From Pseudomonas sp. HAR-UPW-AIA-41 (GTDB lineage Bacteria > Pseudomonadota > Gammaproteobacteria > Pseudomonadales > Pseudomonadaceae), in assembly GCF_002304225.1 (NCBI RefSeq), contig NZ_NSLB01000004.1, forward strand, positions 310,001 to 374,000: DNA of 64,000 nucleotides, in the 5' to 3' direction. Below are positions 56,928 through 64,000 of this stretch, piece by piece. The notes under the pieces were generated by a model that was given only the letters and a program-made list of their open reading frames with translations, had not been told where the DNA came from and searched no databases. The position numbers and the translations under genes were made by a program. Each line of letters opens with the position of its first letter. Position 1 is the first letter of the stretch.

Positions 56928-58031
56928 GTGAGCGAGATTCTCCACGACATCGAATTCCGTGATGTCAGCAAACACTATGGATCGGTCTGCGCGGTCGACG
57001 GCGTCAGCTTCAGCGTGCGCCGGGGCTCCTTTCACAGTTTTCTCGGCGGTTCCGGCTGTGGCAAGACCACCAGCCTGCGGATGATCGCCGGCTTCGAGCA
57101 GCCCACCCGTGGCAGCGTGCTGGTGGGCGGCCGGGACATGGCGGGCGTACCGGCCCATCAGCGGCCGGTGAACATGGTGTTCCAGAGCTATGCGCTGTTT
57201 CCGCACCTGAGCGTGCTGGACAACGTCGCCTATGGCCTGCGCTACCGTCAGCCACGTCCGGAGCGCGCTCAGGAACGCCGGATGGCCGAGCAGGCGCTGG
57301 AGATGGTGCGCCTGTCCGGCTTCGGCCAGCGCAAGCCGCACGAACTTTCCGGCGGCCAGCAACAGCGTGTCGCCCTGGCGCGCGCCCTGGTCAACCAGCC
57401 CACTGTGCTGCTGCTCGACGAGCCGCTGTCAGCCCTCGACCGCAAGCTGCGCAAGGAGATGCAGTCCGAGCTGCTGCGCCTGCAGCGCGAGGTTGGCATC
57501 ACCTTCGTGCTGGTGACCCACGATCAGGAAGAGGCGCTGTCAATGAGCGACAGCATCAGCGTGATGCAGAACGGCCGCATCCTGCAGAACGCCAGCCCGC
57601 AGGAACTTTACGAACAGCCGGCCAACCGTTTCATCGCCGATTTCATTGGTGAAGCCAACCTGATCGACGGCCATATCGACCGCCGTGACGGCACGCAGAT
57701 CGTCCTGCGCACCGAGGCCGGTCTGGAACTGGCCGCGCGCTGCGGCCAGCATGCCGGTGAACTGAACCCAGGCTGCGCCGCCAGCATCGCGGTGCGACCA
57801 GAGCAAGTGAGCATCAGCGCCGCAAACTGCCAGGCCGAACGCCCCTTCTGCCTGACCGGCCAGGTTGTTGACCGCATTTTCCTCGGCCACCAGATCGAAT
57901 ACCGCGTACAGACCCAGGCGCTTGGCGTGATCTGCGCCCGCGTTCCGCAGACAGAAGGCGGAGCCTTTGGCCATGGCTGCGCCGTGCGCGTGGCCTGGGA
58001 CCCAGTACACAGCCTGGCGCTCGGCGCCTGA
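56928..58031 (+). CDS. Polyamine-type ABC transporter ATPase (PotA-like), system 2
   Basis: The protein has 367 residues from GTG 56928. Walker A GGSGCGKTTS (one base of the usual GPSG pattern differs, giving GGSG), Q-loop FQSYALFPHLSV, LSGGQQQRVALARAL, VLLLDEP and THDQEEAL are all present. A TOBE domain ends it. GAGG lies upstream of GTG. It is the first gene of a five-gene operon with binding protein, two permeases and aldehyde dehydrogenase. Confidence 0.93.
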   Translation: MSEILHDIEFRDVSKHYGSVCAVDGVSFSVRRGSFHSFLGGSGCGKTTSLRMIAGFEQPTRGSVLVGGRDMAGVPAHQRPVNMVFQSYALFPHLSVLDNVAYGLRYRQPRPERAQERRMAEQALEMVRLSGFGQRKPHELSGGQQQRVALARALVNQPTVLLLDEPLSALDRKLRKEMQSELLRLQREVGITFVLVTHDQEEALSMSDSISVMQNGRILQNASPQELYEQPANRFIADFIGEANLIDGHIDRRDGTQIVLRTEAGLELAARCGQHAGELNPGCAASIAVRPEQVSISAANCQAERPFCLTGQVVDRIFLGHQIEYRVQTQALGVICARVPQTEGGAFGHGCAVRVAWDPVHSLALGA

Positions 58032-58060
58032 ACCCGACACCCCCGAAGCAGGAGCAGCTC

Positions 58061-59206
58061 ATGGACCGCAAGACCTTCCTCAACCACCTGCGCAGCTGGC
58101 AGAACGGTTCCATCACCCGCCGCGACTTTCTCGGCAAAACCGGCCTCGGCCTGGCCAGCGCCGTGCTGGCCTCGCAAGTGCCGGGACTGCTGATGAGCAG
58201 CCGCGCCTACGCCGGAGAGAAAGGCGCCATCGGCGACCGCGTGGTCCTGGCCACTTGGCCGAACTACCACAACCCGAACAACTTCACGGCCTTCGCCGAC
58301 GCCACCGGCGCCCAGGTGCAGATGAACGTGTTCGGATCCAACGAAGAAATGCTGGCCAAGCTGCAGGCCGGCGGCAGTGGCTGGGATGTGTTCGTCCCGA
58401 CCAACTACACCATCAGCACCTACGTCAAACTCGGTCTGATCGAGCCGCTGGACCTGGCCCGCCTGCCCAACTTCAACCTCGACAGCTACGAGAAGCGCTT
58501 CATGGCGCAGGGCATCGTCGACGGCAAACTGTATGCCGTTCCGAAGAACTGGGGCACCACCGGCTTCGTCTACGACAGCGAACAGATCAAGTCCCGTCCG
58601 GACAGCTGGAAAGCCTTCTGGGACCTGGCCAAGGGTGAAGCCAGCGGCCGCGTGATGGTCCACGACTATCAGCTCACTGCCATCGGTAACGCGCTCAAGT
58701 ACTTCGGTTACAGCTTCAATTCGCTGGATCCCAAGGAACTGGCTGACGCCGAAAAACTGCTGCTGGAGGTCAAGCCGCATCTGTTCGCCATCAGCTCCGA
58801 CTACCAGCCGCCGATGCGCAGCGGCGATGCCTGGATGTCCATGTGCTGGACCGGCGACGGCTCGCAACTGCACCGTGACCTGCCGAATCTGCAGTTCGCG
58901 CTGGGCCGAGAAGGCGGCGAACTGTGGAGTGATTTCTTCGCCATTCCCAAGGATGCCGAACACCGCGACGCGGCCTACGCCTTTATCAACTTCCTGCTCG
59001 ACCCTCAGGTAAACAAGCGCGAGGTGGAAGCCCATGGCTACCCCAGCGGCGACAAGCGCGTCGATGCCCTGCTGCCCAAGAGCGTGCTCGAAGACCCGAT
59101 CATGTACCCGGCCGCCGAGCTGCTCAGCAGCCTCGAGTTTGGCGCCGCCGCCACCCTCACAAGCCCCGAGCGTGCCGAGCTGATGGCACGCTTCAAAGCC
59201 GCCTGA
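58061..59206 (+). CDS. Substrate-binding protein (PotD-like), system 2, with Tat-like signal
   Basis: The protein has 381 residues. The N-terminus has a twin-arginine pattern TRRDFLGKTGLGLASAVLA, so export may be by Tat. The mature part has LATWPNYHNPNNFTAFADATGAQVQMNVFGSNEEMLAKL and WKAFWDLAKGEASGRVMVHDY, typical of polyamine-binding proteins. The gene is 29 bases after the ATPase gene. The substrate is not readable. Confidence 0.9.
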   Translation: MDRKTFLNHLRSWQNGSITRRDFLGKTGLGLASAVLASQVPGLLMSSRAYAGEKGAIGDRVVLATWPNYHNPNNFTAFADATGAQVQMNVFGSNEEMLAKLQAGGSGWDVFVPTNYTISTYVKLGLIEPLDLARLPNFNLDSYEKRFMAQGIVDGKLYAVPKNWGTTGFVYDSEQIKSRPDSWKAFWDLAKGEASGRVMVHDYQLTAIGNALKYFGYSFNSLDPKELADAEKLLLEVKPHLFAISSDYQPPMRSGDAWMSMCWTGDGSQLHRDLPNLQFALGREGGELWSDFFAIPKDAEHRDAAYAFINFLLDPQVNKREVEAHGYPSGDKRVDALLPKSVLEDPIMYPAAELLSSLEFGAAATLTSPERAELMARFKAA

Positions 59207-59264
59207 GCCCACGCCGGCGGCGTATGCCGCCGGCCTTCCACCGATGCCGGACAAGGTTCCCCCC

Positions 59265-60182
59265 ATGCAGCTTGCACTCCAAGCCGACGCCCCCTCTGCG
59301 CCGCCGCACTGCGCTGCTCGCGCCACGACACCTGTCAGTCTGAGCCGGCGGGTGACCCTGCTCCTCCTCCTGCCCTCAACGCTGTGGTTCTGCCTGCTCC
59401 TGCTGATGCCTCTACTGGTGATTCTGGTATTCAGCCTGGGCGAGCGTGGCCACAGTGGTGGCTACAGTGCCGCCCTGACGCTGGCCAACTACGCCAACCT
59501 CGGCGCACGCTGGCAGGCCTTCGCCAACACCCTGTGGCTGGCCCCGCTGGGCACCCTCGCCTGCCTGCTCGCCGCCTACCCACTGGCCTATTTCCTGGCG
59601 GTGCGCACACAGCGCAACCGCTCGCTGCTGCTGACGCTGGTGATCGTGCCGTTCTGGACCAGCTTTCTGATCCGCACCTACGCCTGGATCTATATCCTTG
59701 GCGGCAAGGGCCTGCCCGCGCTGCTGGCCAGCCTCGGGCTGGACAATATCCGCCTGCTCAATACCCCTGGCGCGGTCCTGATCGGCATCGTCTACGGCTA
59801 CCTGCCACTGATGGTGTTCCCCATCTACGTCAGCCTGGAAAAACTCGACAAGCGCCTGCTGGAGGCATCCTCCGACCTCGGCGCCAGTACCTTCGAGACC
59901 CTGAGACGAATCACCCTGCCGCTCTCGGCCCCCGGCATCATCACCGGCTGCATGCTGGTGTTCATCCTGCTCATGGGCGAGTTCCTGATCCCGGCGCTGC
60001 TGGGCGGCGGCAAGGTGTTCTTCGTAGGCAATGCACTGGTGGACCTGTTCCTGCAGTCGCAGAACTGGCCGTTCGGCAGTGCCGTGGCCATGACCCTGGT
60101 AGCGATGATGCTGGCCATCATCGCGCTCTATCTGCGCTTGGTACGGCGCTACGGTAACGCGTTGAAACAGGGGGTGCTGTGA
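59265..60182 (+). CDS. ABC transporter permease (PotB-like), system 2
   Basis: The protein has 305 residues with six membrane segments. VIVPFWTSFLIRTYAWIYIL and the EAA loop EASSDLGASTFETLRRITLPLSAPG match PotB. ATG 59265 has AAGG upstream; an ATG at 59244 adds 7 residues. Its stop overlaps the next gene as TGATG. Confidence 0.92.
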   Translation: MQLALQADAPSAPPHCAARATTPVSLSRRVTLLLLLPSTLWFCLLLLMPLLVILVFSLGERGHSGGYSAALTLANYANLGARWQAFANTLWLAPLGTLACLLAAYPLAYFLAVRTQRNRSLLLTLVIVPFWTSFLIRTYAWIYILGGKGLPALLASLGLDNIRLLNTPGAVLIGIVYGYLPLMVFPIYVSLEKLDKRLLEASSDLGASTFETLRRITLPLSAPGIITGCMLVFILLMGEFLIPALLGGGKVFFVGNALVDLFLQSQNWPFGSAVAMTLVAMMLAIIALYLRLVRRYGNALKQGVL

Positions 60183-61009
60183 TGTGGCTGCGCGGCTATG
60201 CGAGTTTCCTCTATCTGTTTCTGTATGCACCGATTGCTTTGATCATCCTGTTCAGTTTCAACGCCGGGCGCAGTGCGCTGAGCTTTCAGTGCTGCTCGGT
60301 GCAGTGGTTCGAGCGCGTGGTGGCGAATCGCTTTCTGCTGGAAGCACTGGGCAACAGTGCGCTGATCGCATTGTGCTCGGCCCTGCTGGCCACCCTGTTC
60401 GGCACTATGGCCGTGTTCGGCCTGCAACGGGTCGGGCCGCGCCTGCGCCTGCTGTTCGATGCACTGACCTACTGCGCGATCATCGTCCCGGGCATTGTCA
60501 TCGGCATTGCTACGCTGATCGCCTTCATCAGTTTGTTCGGTCTGATCAACCCCCTGCTGGCGATGCTGCCCGGCGAGCTGCCCAAGCTGCGCATGGGTTT
60601 CTTCAGCGTGGTGGCGGCACACTCGCTGTTCACCATGGCACTGGTGATGGTGATCGTCCGCACCCGCGTCGAAGCCCTCGACACCCGACTGCTGGAGGCC
60701 TCCGCCGACCTTTACGCTCCGCCACTGGAGACCTTCCGCCGAGTAGTGCTGCCGCAGATCGCCCCGGCCATCCTCGCGGGCTTTCTGCTGGCGTTCACCT
60801 TCAGTTTTGACGATTTCATCGTGGCGTTCTTCGTCGCCGGATCGGAAACCACCTTGCCGATCTACATCTTCTCCTCGATCCGACGGGGCATCACCCCCGA
60901 GATCAATGCCATCTCCACGGTGATTCTGGTCGCCTCGATGGCCATGCTGTTCACCGCTCGTGCCCTGGAAAACCGCCGCCTTCCGCAAGGAGATAAGCCC
61001 CATGCGTGA
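60182..61009 (+). CDS. ABC transporter permease (PotC-like), system 2
   Basis: The protein has 275 residues with six membrane segments. The EAA loop is EASADLYAPPLETFRRVVLPQIAPA and SFDDFIVAFFVAGSETTLPIYIFSSIRRG is typical of PotC. ATG 60182 overlaps the previous stop (TGATG); GTG 60179 is an alternative. The stop overlaps the aldehyde dehydrogenase start by 8 bases, so the operon is tightly coupled. Confidence 0.92.
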   Translation: MWLRGYASFLYLFLYAPIALIILFSFNAGRSALSFQCCSVQWFERVVANRFLLEALGNSALIALCSALLATLFGTMAVFGLQRVGPRLRLLFDALTYCAIIVPGIVIGIATLIAFISLFGLINPLLAMLPGELPKLRMGFFSVVAAHSLFTMALVMVIVRTRVEALDTRLLEASADLYAPPLETFRRVVLPQIAPAILAGFLLAFTFSFDDFIVAFFVAGSETTLPIYIFSSIRRGITPEINAISTVILVASMAMLFTARALENRRLPQGDKPHA

Positions 61010-62474
61010 TCAGCTTTACATCAATGGTCAGTGGGTCAGCCCGGATCTGGGCAATTACCTCGACGTGATCGACCCCAGCAACGGACAGCGTTTCACCCGG
61101 GTTGCGGCAGCCACCGAAGAAGATGTCGACCATGCCGTGCGTGCAGCGCGTCGCGCCTTCGACGGCGACTGGGGACACAGCAGCGGCGCCGAGCGCGCCG
61201 TGTGGCTGGAGCGGCTGGCTGATGCGCTGGAACAGCGCCAGGATGAGCTGGCCGTGCTGGAGGTACGCGACAACGGCAAGCCGCTGCCCGAAGCGCAGTG
61301 GGATGTGGCCGACGCCATCGGCTGTTTCCGCTACTACGCCGGACTGGCGCGAGAACTGGATCCCCGTCAGGACAGCCCGCTGGAACTGCCCGACCCGCGC
61401 TTTCGCTGCCGCATCCGTCACGAACCGGTGGGCGTGGCCGGACAGATCATTCCGTGGAACTACCCCCTGCTGATGGCTGCCTGGAAAGTCGCTCCGGCAT
61501 TGGCGGCCGGCGCCACCTGCGTGCTCAAACCGTCCGAACTGACTCCGCTGAGCGCTCTGGAGCTGGCCGCCTGCGCCGAGCAGATCGGACTACCGCCGGG
61601 TGTGCTGAACGTACTCAGCGGACTGGGCAGCGAGGCTGGCGCGCCCCTCGCGCAGCACCCGCAGGTGGACAAACTGGCATTCACCGGCAGTGTACCTACC
61701 GGCAGCCGGATCATGTCGGCAGCCGCTCAGGACATCAAGAACGTCAGCCTGGAGCTGGGCGGAAAGTCGCCCTTCATCGTATTCGCCGACAGCGATATCG
61801 ACGCTGCCGTGGAGTGGATCCTGTTCGGCATATTCTGGAACCAGGGACAGGTGTGCAGCGCCACTTCACGCCTGCTGGTGGAGGACAGTCTGGCCGACAC
61901 CCTGCTCGAGCGACTGGTCAGCGAAGCCCGCCGCATCACCATCGGCAACGGCCTGCAGCCCGGAGTGTTACTCGGCCCGCTGGTCAGTGCCGGGCAGCAT
62001 GCCAAGGTATTGGACTTCATCCGCGAGGGCCGCCAGCACGCGCAACTGCTGACCGGCGGCCATCGTCCGCGCGACCTGCCGCAGGGCTACTTTCTGGAGC
62101 CGACCATCTTCCTCGACCCACCACTGGACAGCCGCCTGTGGCGCGAGGAAATCTTCGGCCCGGTGCTCTGCGTGCGCCGTTTCAAGCGCGAGGAGGAGGC
62201 CGTGCGACTGGCCAACGACAGTCCCTTCGGTCTGGCGGCTGCGGTCATGTCCAAAGATCCGCAGCGGGCTGCCCGCGTGGCCAATCAGCTACGGGCCGGC
62301 ATTCTCTGGATCAACTGCTCGCAACCGACCTTCACCCAGGCCCCCTGGGGCGGCATGAAGCAAAGTGGTATCGGTCGCGAACTCGGGCGCTGGGGGCTGG
62401 AGAACTACCTGGAGGTCAAGCAGGTTACCGAGTACCTGAGCGACGAGCCCTGGGGCTGGTACCTCAAACCCTGA
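61002..62474 (+). CDS. Aldehyde dehydrogenase (betaine/amino-aldehyde type)
   Basis: The protein has 490 residues. NAD-binding GVAGQIIPWNYPLLMAAWK, the general base Glu in LELGGKSP and the nucleophile Cys in FWNQGQVCSATSRLLVED are all intact. The last motif resembles amino-aldehyde/betaine aldehyde dehydrogenases (ALDH10-like). The start at 61002 has AAGGAG upstream. Position as the last gene of ABC system 2 suggests it oxidises an aldehyde made from the imported amine. The exact substrate is not known. Confidence 0.9.
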   Translation: MRDQLYINGQWVSPDLGNYLDVIDPSNGQRFTRVAAATEEDVDHAVRAARRAFDGDWGHSSGAERAVWLERLADALEQRQDELAVLEVRDNGKPLPEAQWDVADAIGCFRYYAGLARELDPRQDSPLELPDPRFRCRIRHEPVGVAGQIIPWNYPLLMAAWKVAPALAAGATCVLKPSELTPLSALELAACAEQIGLPPGVLNVLSGLGSEAGAPLAQHPQVDKLAFTGSVPTGSRIMSAAAQDIKNVSLELGGKSPFIVFADSDIDAAVEWILFGIFWNQGQVCSATSRLLVEDSLADTLLERLVSEARRITIGNGLQPGVLLGPLVSAGQHAKVLDFIREGRQHAQLLTGGHRPRDLPQGYFLEPTIFLDPPLDSRLWREEIFGPVLCVRRFKREEEAVRLANDSPFGLAAAVMSKDPQRAARVANQLRAGILWINCSQPTFTQAPWGGMKQSGIGRELGRWGLENYLEVKQVTEYLSDEPWGWYLKP

Positions 62475-62498
62475 GCCGGTCGTTGGGTCTGCTGCAGT

Positions 62499-62975
62499 TC
62501 AACGCAACAGCAGTGTGCCTTCAATGGGCCGGTAGTCATCGGCCGCGCGCAGCAGCGCCTGAGCAGTAAGGCCAGGGACGCCGTAGACCAGTGAGCGGGT
62601 GCCGAAGCGCAGCCGGGCCCGCTCCAACAACTGATCGAAATCGCCATCGCCGGAAGCCAGGACAATCTCGTCGACCCGCGCCGCCACTTCGATCACATCC
62701 AGGGTAATGCCGACATCCCAGTCGCCCTTGGCCGAGCCGTCGCTGCGCTGGATATAGGGCTTGAGCTTCACGGTGAAACCGAGGTTGCGCAGGATCTGCT
62801 GAAAGCCCTGCTGCTTGGCATCGCCACGATCGATGGCATAGGCATAGGCCTCGACGATCTGCCCGCGCGCCGCCACTTCCTGCCACAGGGCGCTGTAGTT
62901 GAAGTGGCAACCATGGGCCTGGCGGACGGTGTAGTAGAGGTTCTGCACATCGGCGAACAGGGCAATGGTCTTCAC
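62499..62975 (-). CDS. NYN-domain (LabA/DUF88-type) protein
   Basis: The protein has 158 residues. The NYN/PIN-like fold has conserved acidic residues: FADVQNLYYT near the start, KGDWDVGITLDV in the middle and SGDGDFDQLLE. These form a metal-dependent RNase-like site. Such proteins may cut or bind RNA, but their role in Pseudomonas is not known to me. It is convergent with the aldehyde dehydrogenase and ends 24 bases from it. Confidence 0.9.
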   Translation of the reverse strand: MKTIALFADVQNLYYTVRQAHGCHFNYSALWQEVAARGQIVEAYAYAIDRGDAKQQGFQQILRNLGFTVKLKPYIQRSDGSAKGDWDVGITLDVIEVAARVDEIVLASGDGDFDQLLERARLRFGTRSLVYGVPGLTAQALLRAADDYRPIEGTLLLR

Positions 62976-63085
62976 GGGGCGTTTGATGTCCGGATCGCGT
63001 CAGGGAGGCGGCGATTATGCGCCGGATGCGCCGGCCATGCAGGCTTTGTTGACCGTCCCCGCATGGAGCCGATCGACGCGACGCC

Positions 63086-63229
63086 AACAGGCCGTTGAAA
63101 AACGTTGGCGAGGCCGCCAGCGCAAGGCAAAAACAGGCGAAAAAGCGCAGTTTACGAGTGGTAAATGAGCATTTTGAGCCTGTTTTTAACGCAGCGCGGG
63201 CAACGCAGATAGTTTTTCAACGGCCTGTT
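63086..63229. repeat. 144-bp palindromic repeat, copy 2 (MITE-like)
   Basis: Nearly identical to 20439–20582, with the same length of 144 bases. Here the ends are a perfect 18-base inverted repeat (AACAGGCCGTTGAAAAAC). The inner AAAAACAGGC/GCCTGTTTTT pair is present too. It fills most of the 265-base gap between the NYN gene and the membrane protein gene. Confidence 0.92.
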
Positions 63230-63240
63230 AGAGTTACAGC

Positions 63241-63933
63241 ATGCCCATTGCTGATGGCCTGCCCATGAATGCCCTGCGAGTGCTGCGCGAAGCGGCCTAT
63301 TTCTACAGCCACAATTTCCTGCGTATCGCTCAGCTCTGCCTGCCGCTGCTGCTGCTTGAACGCCTCAGCGAGCTGGCCTTGCGCGACCAGTTCGGCCACT
63401 GGCCCGAAGGCGCTCTGCAATTGCTCTTCGGGGTGCTGTTCTACCCGCTCTACACCAGCATGCTGATCCTCTTTCTCGAGGCCCGCAGTCAGGGTCGCGA
63501 GGTAACCGCCGCGGAGCTGTTCGGGCGCGCCCTGCAGCTGTGGCCGGGCTTCGCCCTGCTCACGGCACTGAGTTCCGTACTGATCATGCTGGGGATGAGC
63601 CTGATGCTGCTGCCGGGGATGATCCTCATCGTCCTGCTGGCCTTTGCCGAGTACCTGCTGGTGCTGCGCGGCCAGTCGCCGTTGGACGCCATGCGCGGCA
63701 GCATCCGCCTGGTTCGCGGGCAGTTTCTGCCGCTGGCCGGCTGCATCTTCAGCGCGCTGATTCCGCTGTGGCTGCTGGGTGCCTGGCTGGCCGAGCGCTT
63801 CAGCGCCGAGCCGGCCGCCGATGTAATCAGCGGCAGCCTGAGCGGCCTGCTGCAACTATTCGTCAGCGTGGTGGTGTTCCGTTACTTCATGCTGCTGGAA
63901 CAACGCCCGCAACTTGAGCCACGCGACCACTAG
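63241..63933 (+). CDS. YciC-like (UPF0259-type) inner membrane protein
   Basis: The protein has 230 residues with about five or six hydrophobic segments. An N-terminal VLREAAYFYSHNFLRIAQLCLPLLLLERL block and LDAMRGSIRLVRGQFLP are typical of the YciC family. Two starts are possible: ATG 63241 (kept here) and ATG 63265 (MNALRVLREA), which looks closer to the family N-terminus but has no better ribosome site. It begins 12 bases after repeat copy 2, so its promoter may lie in or beyond the repeat. Function is unknown. Confidence 0.75.
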   Translation: MPIADGLPMNALRVLREAAYFYSHNFLRIAQLCLPLLLLERLSELALRDQFGHWPEGALQLLFGVLFYPLYTSMLILFLEARSQGREVTAAELFGRALQLWPGFALLTALSSVLIMLGMSLMLLPGMILIVLLAFAEYLLVLRGQSPLDAMRGSIRLVRGQFLPLAGCIFSALIPLWLLGAWLAERFSAEPAADVISGSLSGLLQLFVSVVVFRYFMLLEQRPQLEPRDH

Positions 63934-63941
63934 CAGGCTGT

Positions 63942-64000
63942 TCAGGTTCTGTTGCGCTCCGGCTTGAGCCCGGACATCCGCGGCAGCAGCGCCCGCTCGA
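63942..64000 (-). CDS. Possible C-terminal end of an unidentified gene, partial
   Basis: Reading the minus strand from the window edge gives E-R-A-L-L-P-R-M-S-G-L-K-P-E-R-N-R-T and then TGA (complement at 63942–63944). The composition is plausible for a real protein end and the frame is open to the edge. The piece is too short to identify, and other frames are open too. Confidence 0.35.
   Translation of the reverse strand, partial: ERALLPRMSGLKPERNRT

Noticed and set aside
63931..63942. TAGCAGGCTGTT, the same 12 bases as the left end of repeat copy 1
   Set aside because: The match stops after 12 bases (next is CAGG instead of GAAA). This may be chance or a remnant; too short to call a third copy.

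Overview
The window is a 64 kb piece of a Pseudomonas-type (Gammaproteobacteria) chromosome. Coding density and GC are high. The gene order bamD–pilSR–thiO–fimT–fimU–pilVWXY1E–ispH–fkpB–lspA–ileS–ribF–murJ–rpsT–creA–proB–obg–rpmA–rplU–ispB, followed by a small protein and fklB, is the one I remember from Pseudomonas aeruginosa (about PA4545 to PA4579). This is recall plus reading of the proteins, not a database comparison. I see no tRNA, rRNA, CRISPR array, prophage or intact transposase gene.

Layout. (1) 1–11.9 kb: type IV pilus block, with the two-component pair pilSR and the minor-pilin operon fimU–pilV–pilW–pilX–pilY1–pilE. (2) 12–24.9 kb: housekeeping core for isoprenoid, lipoprotein, tRNA-charging, flavin, peptidoglycan, ribosome, proline and quinone functions. 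(3) 25–34.8 kb: small conserved genes, a probable light-controlled repair module (DUF6482-like gene, Fe-S photolyase/cryptochrome, 43-aa DUF2256 gene), a Lon-like protease and envelope proteins. (4) 34.8–40.8 kb: arsenic-resistance cluster. arsJ, a GAPDH and an arsenate reductase–ArsR fusion run leftward; acr3 and arsA run rightward. (5) 40.9–44.8 kb: diguanylate cyclase, speA and a SUI1/YciH protein. (6) 45–52.8 kb: a sensor kinase/response regulator pair next to a polyamine-type ABC importer. (7) 52.8–62.5 kb: a long inverted repeat, a DEAD-box helicase, a DMT exporter, a frameshifted LuxR-type regulator and a second polyamine-type ABC importer ending in an aldehyde dehydrogenase. (8) 62.5–64 kb: a NYN-domain gene, a repeat copy, a membrane protein and the end of an unidentified gene.

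How genes work together. PilS/PilR controls pilin transcription, and the minor pilins with PilY1 form the pilus tip complex. The arsenic cluster combines two ways of handling arsenate: reduction followed by Acr3/ArsA export of arsenite, and GAPDH/ArsJ export of an organoarsenate. The second importer and its aldehyde dehydrogenase look like uptake plus oxidation of an amine-derived compound.

Most notable: a TGTACA-N12-TGTACA operator in front of the photolyase module; a missed 43-aa DUF2256 gene coupled to the photolyase; a 144-bp palindromic repeat present twice, once ending in the proB stop codon; a roughly 565-bp inverted pair of repeat units; and a single-base frameshift in a LuxR-type regulator.
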